Positions 1 through 6,590 of a stretch of DNA of 8,732 bases are shown piece by piece. The position numbers and the translations under genes were made by a program. The stretch comes from an uncultured Lachnospiraceae bacterium (GTDB taxonomy: Bacteria > Bacillota > Clostridia > Lachnospirales > Lachnospiraceae): positions 1-8,732 of the forward strand of contig CAJTJZ010000063.1 of NCBI GenBank assembly GCA_910576895.1, in the 5' to 3' direction. The notes beneath the pieces are model-generated. The model searched no databases and was not told the DNA's origin. It saw only the letters and a list, made by a program, of their open reading frames with translations. The number at the start of each line of letters is the position of its first letter. The stretch's first letter is position 1.

Positions 1-2300
1 CCAAAGCAGAAGAAATCAGCTTCCGAAGCAATCTCATCAGCAGTAAGAGCAGCTCTTGGAATTTCAATCATAGTACCAACTTCATATTCCAGATTTACAC
101 CTGCAGCAGCAATTTCAGCATCTGCTGTTTCTACAACTACTTTCTTAACAAATTTTAATTCTTTAATTTCAGAAATCAATGGAATCATAATTTCTGGTTT
201 TACTTTCCAATCAGCATGAGCCTTTTGAACATTGATTGCTGCACGAATGACAGCTTTTGTCTGCATTTTAGCAATTTCTGGATAAGTTACAGCAAGACGG
301 CAGCCACGATGTCCCATCATAGGGTTAAATTCATGCAATGACTCAATGAGTGCCTTAATTTCTTCTACTGACTTATTCTTAGCATTTGCAAGCTTTTCAA
401 TATCAGCTTCCTCTGTTGGAACAAATTCATGCAATGGTGGATCAAGGAAACGAATCGTAACTGGATTTCCTTCCAAAGCTTCATATAAAGCTTCAAAGTC
501 ACCTTGCTGATATGGAAGAATTTTTTCAAGAGCTTCTTCTCTTTCTTCTACAGTATCTGAGCAAATCATTTCACGGAATGCAGCAATTCTATCTTCTTCA
601 AAGAACATATGCTCTGTACGGCAAAGTCCAATTCCTTCTGCACCAAGCTCACGAGCTTTTTTTGCATCTGCTGGAGTATCTGCATTAGTACGAACTTTTA
701 ATGTTCTATACTTATCAGCCCAAGCCATAATACGTCCAAATTCACCAGCAATTGTAGCATCTACCGTAGCAATTTCACCATCATAAATATTACCTGTTGT
801 ACCATCAATAGAAATATAATCTCCTTCATGGTATTCCTTGCCAGCTAATGTAAATTTCTTATTTTCTTCATCCATGGTAATATCACCACAACCGGATACA
901 CAGCAAGTACCCATACCACGTGCAACAACGGCTGCATGGCTTGTCATACCACCACGTACTGTCAGAATACCCTGAGAAGCCTTCATACCTGTAATATCTT
1001 CTGGAGATGTTTCCAAACGAACAAGTACTACTTTCTCTCCTCTTGCATTCCAAGCTTCTGCATCTTCTGCAGAGAATACAACTTTACCACAAGCAGCACC
1101 CGGAGAAGCACCAAGTCCTTTTCCTGCTGGTGTAGCAGCTTTTAAGGCAGCAGCATCAAATTGTGGATGAAGAAGTGTATCAAGATTACGAGGATCAATC
1201 ATAGCGACTGCCTCTTCTTCTGTTCTCATACCTTCATCTACAAGATCACAAGCAATCTTTAAAGCAGCCTGTGCTGTTCTTTTACCATTACGCGTTTGCA
1301 GCATATAAAGCTTCTTATTTTCAACCGTAAACTCCATATCCTGCATATCTCTGTAATGATTTTCCAGTTTAGAGCAAACATCTTTAAATTGTGCAAATGC
1401 CTCTGGGAATTCTTCTTCCATTTTTGCGATTGGCATAGGAGTACGAACACCAGCAACAACATCTTCACCTTGAGCATTAATCAAAAATTCACCCATCAGT
1501 TTCTTTTCACCAGTAGCTGGATCACGTGTAAATGCAACACCAGTACCACAATCATTACCCATATTACCAAATGCCATAGACTGTACATTTACAGCAGTAC
1601 CCCAAGAATAAGGAATATCATTATCACGGCGGTATACATTTGCACGAGGATTGTCCCAAGAACGGAATACAGCCTTAATAGCACCCATTAACTGCTCCTT
1701 TGGATCATCTGGGAAATCGCTTCCAATCTTATTCTTATATTCAGCCTTAAATTGAGAAGCAAGCTCTTTTAAATCATCTGCTGTCAGATCAACGTCATAA
1801 GTAACGCCTTTTTCTTGCTTCATCTTGTCGATAAGTTCTTCAAAATATTTCTTACCGACTTCCATAACAACATCTGAGTACATCTGAATAAATCTTCGAT
1901 AGCAGTCCCAAGCCCAACGTGGATTTTGAGACTTTGCAGCGATAACATCAACAACCGTCTCATTTAAACCAAGATTTAAGATAGTATCCATCATACCCGG
2001 CATAGAAGCCCTTGCACCAGAACGTACTGATACAAGAAGTGGATTCTCTTTATCGCCAAATTTCTTTCCTGTAATCTCTTCCATCTTTACAATGTACTCA
2101 TTAATCTGAGCCTGAATTTCTTCATTGATCTCGCGACCATCCTCATAATACTGTGTACAAGCTTCTGTTGTAATTGTAAAACCTTGTGGTACAGGAAGAC
2201 CAAGACTTGTCATTTCTGCTAAGTTTGCACCTTTACCACCAAGAAGCTCACGCATATTTGCATTACCTTCTGTGAACAAATAAACCCATTTGTTTGCCAT
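1..2300 (-). CDS. ppdK: Pyruvate, phosphate dikinase (C-terminal end beyond the window)
   Basis: Catalyses the reversible conversion of pyruvate, ATP and phosphate to phosphoenolpyruvate, AMP and pyrophosphate; in anaerobic clostridia it often serves PPi-dependent glycolysis in the cytoplasm. The frame is open from an ATG at 2298-2300 to the left edge: 766 complete codons against about 874 in the Clostridium symbiosum enzyme, so roughly 110 C-terminal residues are missing. Visible from the N-terminus: the ATP-grasp domain with VRSGARASMPGMMDT (Arg93), Glu323, Gln335 and Arg337 in LQTRNGKR; the swivelling phosphohistidine domain GGMTSHAAVVARGMG with His455; and the PEP/pyruvate barrel with Arg561 (LCRTEHMFFE), Arg617 (RFLDPPLHEF) and Glu746 (MIEIPRAALTADE). 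The catalytic Cys near residue 831 lies off the window. AGGAGG (2311-2316) sits 10 bases before the ATG and supports this start. The four arginines named all use CGT, consistent with strong expression. The frame is intact. Confidence 0.98.
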   Translation of the reverse strand, partial: MANKWVYLFTEGNANMRELLGGKGANLAEMTSLGLPVPQGFTITTEACTQYYEDGREINEEIQAQINEYIVKMEEITGKKFGDKENPLLVSVRSGARASMPGMMDTILNLGLNETVVDVIAAKSQNPRWAWDCYRRFIQMYSDVVMEVGKKYFEELIDKMKQEKGVTYDVDLTADDLKELASQFKAEYKNKIGSDFPDDPKEQLMGAIKAVFRSWDNPRANVYRRDNDIPYSWGTAVNVQSMAFGNMGNDCGTGVAFTRDPATGEKKLMGEFLINAQGEDVVAGVRTPMPIAKMEEEFPEAFAQFKDVCSKLENHYRDMQDMEFTVENKKLYMLQTRNGKRTAQAALKIACDLVDEGMRTEEEAVAMIDPRNLDTLLHPQFDAAALKAATPAGKGLGASPGAACGKVVFSAEDAEAWNARGEKVVLVRLETSPEDITGMKASQGILTVRGGMTSHAAVVARGMGTCCVSGCGDITMDEENKKFTLAGKEYHEGDYISIDGTTGNIYDGEIATVDATIAGEFGRIMAWADKYRTLKVRTNADTPADAKKARELGAEGIGLCRTEHMFFEEDRIAAFREMICSDTVEEREEALEKILPYQQGDFEALYEALEGNPVTIRFLDPPLHEFVPTEEADIEKLANAKNKSVEEIKALIESLHEFNPMMGHRGCRLAVTYPEIAKMQTKAVIRAAINVQKAHADWKVKPEIMIPLISEIKELKFVKKVVVETADAEIAAAGVNLEYEVGTMIEIPRAALTADEIASEADFFCF

Positions 2301-2310
2301 TTCTTTAAAA

Positions 2311-2316
2311 CCTCCT
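2311..2316 (-). promoter_or_regulatory. Ribosome binding site of ppdK
   Basis: A perfect AGGAGG on the minus strand, 10 bases before the ATG of ppdK. It is the strongest Shine-Dalgarno match in the window and fixes the start, giving an N-terminus MANKWV that matches the family (MAKWV in the C. symbiosum enzyme, as I recall it). Confidence 0.85.
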
Positions 2317-2391
2317 AAATTTTTTTTAAAAACCACACTGTAACACACGGACAATTCAAATTTACTAATACAAAGAACTGTCTTCCTATCT

Positions 2392-2420
2392 ATTATGCCA
2401 TATTGTTCCAAATTTTTAAA
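2392..2420 (-). promoter_or_regulatory. Candidate sigma-A promoter of ppdK
   Basis: Reading the minus strand, TTTAAA (2415-2420, four of six matches to TTGACA) and CATAAT (2392-2397, five of six to TATAAT) are separated by exactly 17 bases. This would place transcription initiation about 85 bases before the ppdK start codon. The spacer is very AT-rich, so chance matches are expected and other hexamers are possible. The case rests on the spacing and on the need for a promoter in the only long spacer between two large genes. Confidence 0.35.
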
Positions 2421-2438
2421 GGGGTAATTTTCATTTTT

Positions 2439-2453
2439 TAGCAATTTTTGCTA
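2439..2453. repeat. Perfect 6-bp inverted repeat upstream of ppdK
   Basis: TAGCAA-TTT-TTGCTA is a perfect palindrome with a three-base centre. It lies 18 bases upstream of the candidate ppdK -35 hexamer. On the plus strand it is followed by a T-rich run (TTTTCTTTTTC), as in a terminator, but no plus-strand gene is present to need one. On the minus strand it is followed by A residues, so it is not a terminator for glyS. A regulator binding site or part of a larger RNA fold are both possible; neither is shown. Confidence 0.4.
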
Positions 2454-2464
2454 TTTTCTTTTTC

Positions 2465-2502
2465 AAAATTTGCTTTCCATACAAAATGATAGGGCAATTT
2501 TT
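2465..2502 (-). terminator. Weak terminator-like stem-loop after glyS
   Basis: The glyS stop codon starts one base from this element. On the minus strand, AAAAATTGC (2494-2502) can pair with GCAAATTTT (2465-2473), giving eight pairs with one A-A mismatch. CC(T)AT and ATGG can extend the stem inward. The 3' arm ends in TTTT, followed by GAAAAAG, so the U-tract is short and the stem is AT-rich. It may give partial termination between glyS and ppdK; no better terminator is visible in the spacer. Confidence 0.35.
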
Positions 2503-2503
2503 C

Positions 2504-3889
2504 TTAAAATTCAAATTTTTTTTCAAAATACGCTTTTAAATCTTCTATTTTAATGCGTTCCTGCTGCATACTATCCCGCTCTCTAACGGTAACCGAACCA
2601 TCGGTTTCCGAATCAAAATCATAGGTAATACAAAATGGTGTTCCAATTTCATCTTGACGTGCATAACGTTTTCCAATACTTCCCCTATCATCAAATTCGC
2701 AATGATAATACTTACTTAGTTCTAAAAAGATTTTTTCAGCACCCTCATTAAGTTTCTTGGAAAGTGGAAATACGCCAATCTTCACAGGTGCTAATGCTGG
2801 ATGAAAATGAAGTACCGTTCTTACTTTTCCATCTACTTCTTCTTCATCATAAGCACTACAAAGAAAAGCAAGTGTGACACGATCTGCACCAAGAGATGGT
2901 TCAATGACATAAGGAATATATTTTTCTTTCTTTTCATCATCAAAATATTCCATCGATTCCCCAGATGCGTTTTGATGTTGTGTTAAATCATAATCGGTAC
3001 GATCTGCAATTCCCCAAAGTTCTCCCCAACCAAATGGGAATAGAAATTCAATATCGGTTGTTCCCTTACTATAAAAACTAAGTTCTTCTTTTGAATGATC
3101 TCTTGCACGCATTTCCTCATCCTTGATACCAAGAGATTTTAACCAATCAATACAAAACTGTCTCCAATAAGCAAACCATTCTAAATCTGTTCCCGGCTCA
3201 CAGAAAAATTCTAACTCCATCTGTTCAAATTCTCTAATACGGAAGATAAAGTTTCCCGGTGTAATTTCATTACGAAATGATTTTCCAATTTGTCCAATTC
3301 CAAATGGAATCTTTTTTCTGGAAGTTCTTTGTACATTTTTAAAATTTACAAAAATTCCCTGTGCTGTTTCTGGACGAAGATAAACGGTATTTTTTGCATC
3401 CTCTGTTACCCCTTGAAATGTTTTAAACATTAAATTAAATTGGCGGATATCTGTAAAATTATGTTTACCACAAGACGGACAAGGAATCTGTTTTTCCTCA
3501 ATATAATTTTTCATTTTCTCCTGTGTCCATCCATCAATACTGCCTTCTATTGTAATCCCATGTTCTTCATTATAATCCTCAATCAGCTTATCCGCACGAA
3601 AACGCTCATGGCAATCCCTGCAATCCATTAAAGGATCGGAAAAACCACCAAGATGTCCTGATGCTACCCAAACCTGCGGATTCATAAGAATGGCACAATC
3701 CACACCAACATTATAGGGATTTTCCTGAATAAACTTTTTCCACCATGCATGTTTTACATTGTTTTTTAATTCAACGCCTAGATTTCCATAATCCCATGTA
3801 TTTGCAAGTCCTCCATAAATCTCAGAACCGGGATATACAAATCCTCTTGATTTTGCAAGCGATACAATTTTTTCCATTGTTTTTTCCAT
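2504..3889 (-). CDS. glyS: Glycyl-tRNA synthetase, single-chain (alpha2) type
   Basis: Charges tRNA-Gly with glycine in the cytoplasm; a class II synthetase of the homodimeric type found in many Gram-positive bacteria, not the separate alpha/beta GlyQ-GlyS type. At 461 residues it has the usual length. The N-terminus (KSRGFVYPGSEIYGGLANTWDYGNLG, residues 13-38 region) is typical. Cys90/Cys93 and Cys137/Cys140 form two CxxC pairs of the expected zinc-binding insertion. Motif 2 is FRNE at 205-208 with REFEQMELEFF to 229, and motif 3 is IEPSLGADR at 329-337 ending in the conserved Arg. The anticodon-binding domain starts near 366 and includes DRGSIGKRYARQDEIGTPFC (401-420). AGGAG at 3896-3900, 6 bases before the first ATG, favours that start over the in-frame Met5. 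It follows the lipoprotein gene by 56 bases and no T-box lies in that gap. The frame is intact. Confidence 0.97.
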   Translation of the reverse strand: MEKTMEKIVSLAKSRGFVYPGSEIYGGLANTWDYGNLGVELKNNVKHAWWKKFIQENPYNVGVDCAILMNPQVWVASGHLGGFSDPLMDCRDCHERFRADKLIEDYNEEHGITIEGSIDGWTQEKMKNYIEEKQIPCPSCGKHNFTDIRQFNLMFKTFQGVTEDAKNTVYLRPETAQGIFVNFKNVQRTSRKKIPFGIGQIGKSFRNEITPGNFIFRIREFEQMELEFFCEPGTDLEWFAYWRQFCIDWLKSLGIKDEEMRARDHSKEELSFYSKGTTDIEFLFPFGWGELWGIADRTDYDLTQHQNASGESMEYFDDEKKEKYIPYVIEPSLGADRVTLAFLCSAYDEEEVDGKVRTVLHFHPALAPVKIGVFPLSKKLNEGAEKIFLELSKYYHCEFDDRGSIGKRYARQDEIGTPFCITYDFDSETDGSVTVRERDSMQQERIKIEDLKAYFEKKFEF

Positions 3890-3905
3890 ATTGTTCTCCT
3901 TTTCC

Positions 3906-3934
3906 GCGAAATTAATGTATAAGCAATCTTTCGC
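3906..3934. repeat. Small inverted repeat between the lipoprotein gene and glyS
   Basis: GCGAAA and TTTCGC are perfect 6-base arms separated by 17 bases, filling most of the 56-base spacer just before the glyS ribosome binding site. It lacks a U-tract and is far too small for a T-box. It may be an RNA stem affecting mRNA processing or glyS translation, or it may be chance. Confidence 0.3.
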
Positions 3935-3945
3935 ATTTTCTTTTT

Positions 3946-4545
3946 TTATTTGAATATAATAAGTGCTTCTTTCTCTGTTTCTGCCTTCACTACAGACGGA
4001 TTGAGTAAAATTGCATTATTATAATACTTGATTGTTCCCGATACTTTAATATTGGTATCGGCAGAAAGGCTAAATACATACCATTTTTCATCAAGTTTTG
4101 TATCTTCTAAAGAAACCTCTGTATTATTTTCTATCTCAAATAGTTTATCTGGCAAACTATCCTTAAGCTTTGCCTCTCCCACTGTCATAAAAGATCCCTT
4201 TTGAGAATTAAATATTATATAATCTTCCACAGACTGATATTCAATTAACATGCTTGCAATCTGTTTTTCTACATGAACAGAAACAAGAGAAATCCTTTTG
4301 CCGCCTTCTCTTTTATTATAATCTTTAATTTTTCCTTCTGCAAAATCTTTTAAATCTTTTTCACTATAATATTCCTTATCAAATGTTCCTGTAATATACT
4401 GATCCATCGTTCCATCGGTACGAATTAAAACAGTATTCTCTTTTACACTTTCAGCAGAAAGCTTTTCTTCTTGTCCACATCCTGTTAATATCGACAGTCC
4501 AATCAAACATAAGCATAAGAAATAAATACCACTTTTTTTGCCCAT
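3946..4545 (-). CDS. Predicted lipoprotein of unknown function
   Basis: A 199-residue protein with a classic lipoprotein signal: MGKKSG, a hydrophobic stretch at residues 7-20, then the lipobox L20-T21-G22-C23. Cys23 would be lipidated and the mature protein held on the outer face of the membrane. The remaining 177 residues are hydrophilic with alternating patterns suggesting beta strands. A TVLIRTDGT segment (38-46) is followed by FDKEYYSEKDLKDF (55-68), IKDYN (73-77), IEYQSVEDYIIFN (101-113) and TVGEA (121-125). This pattern resembles uncharacterised lipoproteins I recall from Lachnospiraceae, which share a DG...FDK-YY-DL...YN...YKS-DDY--FN arrangement; that is recall, not a search. The start is supported by AGGAG 8 bases upstream. 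It begins 15 bases after the recO stop and its ribosome binding site fills that gap, so it is probably co-translated with the operon. The function is unknown. Confidence 0.85.
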   Translation of the reverse strand: MGKKSGIYFLCLCLIGLSILTGCGQEEKLSAESVKENTVLIRTDGTMDQYITGTFDKEYYSEKDLKDFAEGKIKDYNKREGGKRISLVSVHVEKQIASMLIEYQSVEDYIIFNSQKGSFMTVGEAKLKDSLPDKLFEIENNTEVSLEDTKLDEKWYVFSLSADTNIKVSGTIKYYNNAILLNPSVVKAETEKEALIIFK

Positions 4546-4560
4546 ATTCCTTTCTCCTTT

Positions 4561-5328
4561 CTAAAAACAGTCTTTTACAGGTTCTATCATTTTTAGTGAC
4601 TTAAAATCATGCACCACTATCCTCTTTACATAGCTATGTACAAATTTTGAAAAATTTTCTGCCATATCCTTACTTATTTGAAATCGATATACTCGATTCA
4701 TTGGACTTGTACTAATATATCCTAACACAAGTCTTATCGTTTCTTCAAGTCCTATCCGATTCTCTTTGTATTTTTTTCCATATTTTTGCATACAATCTTT
4801 ACATAAAACACCACATTTTTCATAAGAAAAATAAAAAGGGCCTTCTTTACAATGGCAAACCACGCAATCAAACATCCAAGGTGCTTCTCCCTCTAGTGTT
4901 AAAACTTTCCATTCAAAAATATACCGTAAGAGCGAATAAGGAAATCTTTTTTCCACTAACATAGATAATGTTACATATAATAAATCTAAAAGTTCTCCTG
5001 CTTCTAAATTTTCCCTTGCAAAATATGCTGCAAATTCACAAAAATAACAACCATAGCAGACAGCTTCTAAATCCTTTTGCACTTCATGAAAATATCTAGA
5101 AATTTCTGCCTGCACTATGGTATAGGAATCTTTTCCCTCATAACAAGAAAATTCCCCTACTGCAAAGGATTGGCATTTTGCCAAAAGTGGACTGTTACTT
5201 CTTCTTGCACCTTTAGCAAATGCCGAAATTTTTCCTCTCTCTCTTGTCAGCAATACAATTCTTTTGTCAGCTTCCCCCACCGGCAGGACTGACAAAACCA
5301 TTCCATGAAGTACAAGCTGTGCTGCCAT
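4561..5328 (-). CDS. recO: DNA repair protein RecO
   Basis: Recombination mediator that works with RecR (and RecF) to load RecA on SSB-coated single-stranded DNA and to anneal strands. From the ATG at 5326-5328 the product is 255 residues, the normal size. The N-terminal OB-fold shows GMVLSVLPVGEADKR and LLTRERGKISAFAKGARR (about residues 9-43), the best family signature. A zinc-finger module is present as Cys155-x2-Cys158 and Cys176-x2-Cys179. A longer in-frame start at 5412 adds 28 basic residues with no family counterpart. The chosen ATG has AAGGA 8 bases upstream and gives the expected N-terminus. The gene starts inside the upstream YqzL-like gene in another frame, suggesting translational coupling, and is followed after 15 bases by the lipoprotein gene. 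Confidence 0.95.
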   Translation of the reverse strand: MAAQLVLHGMVLSVLPVGEADKRIVLLTRERGKISAFAKGARRSNSPLLAKCQSFAVGEFSCYEGKDSYTIVQAEISRYFHEVQKDLEAVCYGCYFCEFAAYFARENLEAGELLDLLYVTLSMLVEKRFPYSLLRYIFEWKVLTLEGEAPWMFDCVVCHCKEGPFYFSYEKCGVLCKDCMQKYGKKYKENRIGLEETIRLVLGYISTSPMNRVYRFQISKDMAENFSKFVHSYVKRIVVHDFKSLKMIEPVKDCF

Positions 5329-5458
5329 AGACGATATCCTTTCCCTTCTTTTCGTATAAGTTTTGAACCTGTTCTTCCTTTGTACAGGCAGTATACTGAA
5401 GATAATCTTCAATATTGCCTGTTCTCTCGAAAATATTCCAGCATTCCATACGTTCCAT
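5267..5458 (-). CDS. yqzL: YqzL-like small protein
   Basis: A 63-residue reading frame between era and recO, the same place where Bacillus subtilis carries the small gene yqzL. The N-terminal part fits that family: Trp7 and Phe10 followed by TGNIEDYL (13-20), matching the W..F..TG.I..YL pattern I recall. The last 20 residues (rich in Gly, Ser and Thr) are encoded by the start of recO in another frame, so they are probably not conserved and the core may be residues 1-45. The function of YqzL is unknown to me. The nearest purine-rich ribosome binding site (GGAAAGGGG, 5474-5482) ends 15 bases before the ATG, longer than usual; Met4 would be further still. Most gene callers would drop this gene because of its size and its 62-base overlap with recO. 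Confidence 0.65.
   Translation of the reverse strand: MERMECWNIFERTGNIEDYLQYTACTKEEQVQNLYEKKGKDIVYGSTACTSWNGFVSPAGGGS
5337..5341 (-). promoter_or_regulatory. Ribosome binding site deciding the recO start
   Basis: AAGGA on the minus strand, 8 bases before the ATG at 5326-5328. It lies inside the YqzL-like reading frame, so ribosomes finishing the small gene would pass over and could expose it. It supports the 255-residue RecO over the 283-residue version. Confidence 0.65.
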
Positions 5459-5518
5459 AAATAAAAAGATACGCCCCTTTCCTTATACTTTTATACTGGC
5501 GGTCAAAAAACCTGATCG

Positions 5519-5534
5519 CTTGTAACTATACAAG
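5519..5534. repeat. Short perfect hairpin in the era to yqzL spacer
   Basis: On the minus strand CTTGTA-TAGT-TACAAG forms a 6-pair stem with a 4-base loop, about 60 bases before the YqzL-like ATG and about 80 bases after the era stop. Six Ts occur, but only after eight intervening bases, so it is a poor intrinsic terminator. The rest of the 157-base spacer (5459-5615) is AT-rich, with only very short open frames and no RNA gene that I can see. Confidence 0.35.
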
Positions 5535-5615
5535 AAATATTTTTTTCTTCCTTCTCATTATTTCACAGTCATGTAAAAATATACTTCTTCTTATTTATTT
5601 CATAGGAAATTACTG

Positions 5616-6533
5616 TTAAAGTTCCTTTTTATTATATCCATAATTTTTTAACATAATATCATTATCACGCCATTCCTTTCGCACCTTTACCCATAATTTT
5701 AAATTAATATGGGTATCTAATAACGCTTCCATTTCCTTTCTAGCTTTCGTTCCAATTTTTTTTAACATACTTCCCTTTTTTCCAATAATAATTCCTTTAT
5801 GGGACTGTTTTTCACAAATAATTACAGCTTCAATATCCATAAGAGCTGATTTTTTTCTCTCTTTCATTTGCTCTATCATCACAGCAATCCCATGAGGTAT
5901 TTCATCTTCTAAGCATTGCAGGGCTTGTTCTCGAATTAATTCTGCTACAATCTGTCGTTCTGGCTGATCGGTAATCGTATCCTTATCGTAAAACTGTGGT
6001 CCTTCTGGTAAATATTGAAAAATAGAAGAAAGTAGGCTATCTTTATTTTCTCCTGTCATTGCAGATACTGGAATAATTTCTGCAAAACTGCAAAGTTCTT
6101 GATAAGCAGCAATCACTTTTAAAATTTCTTCTTTTTTTATGGTATCAATTTTATTAATTACAAGAATAATATTTGTCTTTACCCTCTTAAGCTGCTCTGC
6201 AATGGCACGTTCTCCTGCCCCAATAAATACCGTTGGTTCTATTAGCCATAAAATAAGATCAACTTCTGAAAGTGTCCTTTGTGCCACAAGCACCATATAT
6301 TCTCCAAGCTTATTTTTTGCTTTATGGATTCCCGGCGTATCTAAAAAAACAATCTGTCCCTCTTCGCAAGTATATACTGTTTGAATGCGATTTCTTGTTG
6401 TTTGCGGTTTTTTGGAAGTAATTGCGATCTTTTGTCCAATTAACTGATTCATTAAGGTTGATTTTCCAACATTTGGTCTGCCAATCAAGGTAACAAATCC
6501 AGAACGATACCCTCTTTCTTGTTTCTCTTTCAT
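5616..6533 (-). CDS. era: GTPase Era
   Basis: Essential-type GTPase that binds the 3' end of 16S rRNA and helps mature the 30S subunit, linking ribosome assembly to growth. At 305 residues it has the family length. The G domain is complete: G1 GRPNVGKST (18-26), G2 in QTTRN (44-48) with Thr46, G3 DTPG (65-68), G4 NKID (127-130) and G5 SAM (157-159). The C-terminal KH domain carries the RNA-binding signature GIIIGKKGSMLKKIG (247-261). The ATG at 6531-6533 has GGAG 10 bases upstream and gives the usual short basic N-terminus before the G1 loop. It follows the M16C peptidase by 57 bases and precedes the YqzL-like gene by 157 bases. No residue expected in the nucleotide-binding motifs is missing. 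Confidence 0.98.
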   Translation of the reverse strand: MKEKQERGYRSGFVTLIGRPNVGKSTLMNQLIGQKIAITSKKPQTTRNRIQTVYTCEEGQIVFLDTPGIHKAKNKLGEYMVLVAQRTLSEVDLILWLIEPTVFIGAGERAIAEQLKRVKTNIILVINKIDTIKKEEILKVIAAYQELCSFAEIIPVSAMTGENKDSLLSSIFQYLPEGPQFYDKDTITDQPERQIVAELIREQALQCLEDEIPHGIAVMIEQMKERKKSALMDIEAVIICEKQSHKGIIIGKKGSMLKKIGTKARKEMEALLDTHINLKLWVKVRKEWRDNDIMLKNYGYNKKEL

Positions 6534-6590
6534 TTCTATTTTTCTCCGTTTCTTTCTCGTTTCTTATCATTATCGATTACTTTTTATAAT

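Noticed and set aside
1259..1477. Minus-strand open frame of 72 codons inside ppdK
   Set aside because: It is out of frame with ppdK, which is continuous and carries Gln335 and Arg337 here, so there is no frameshift to explain.
936..1691. Plus-strand open frames at 936-1145 and 1296-1691
   Set aside because: They lie antisense within ppdK, have Cys/Ser/Thr/Ile-rich compositions typical of reverse-strand shadows and no convincing ribosome binding site.
2439..2460. Plus-strand terminator formed by TAGCAA/TTGCTA and the following T-rich run
   Set aside because: No plus-strand gene precedes it and the six-pair stem is AT-rich, so a terminator role has no support.
4561..5412. Longer RecO of 283 residues starting at 5412
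   Set aside because: The extra 28 residues are basic and unlike any RecO N-terminus; the ATG at 5328 has AAGGA 8 bases upstream and gives the family-like start.
5478..5511. Promoter made of TTGACC and TATAAG before the YqzL-like gene
   Set aside because: The two hexamers are only 13 bases apart, too short for sigma-A; the alternative spacings give no acceptable -35 box.
6322..6570. Minus-strand frame of 82 codons overlapping the era start
   Set aside because: Lys/Glu/Asn-rich and out of frame with era; it reads across the conserved G1-G3 coding region and shows no family features.
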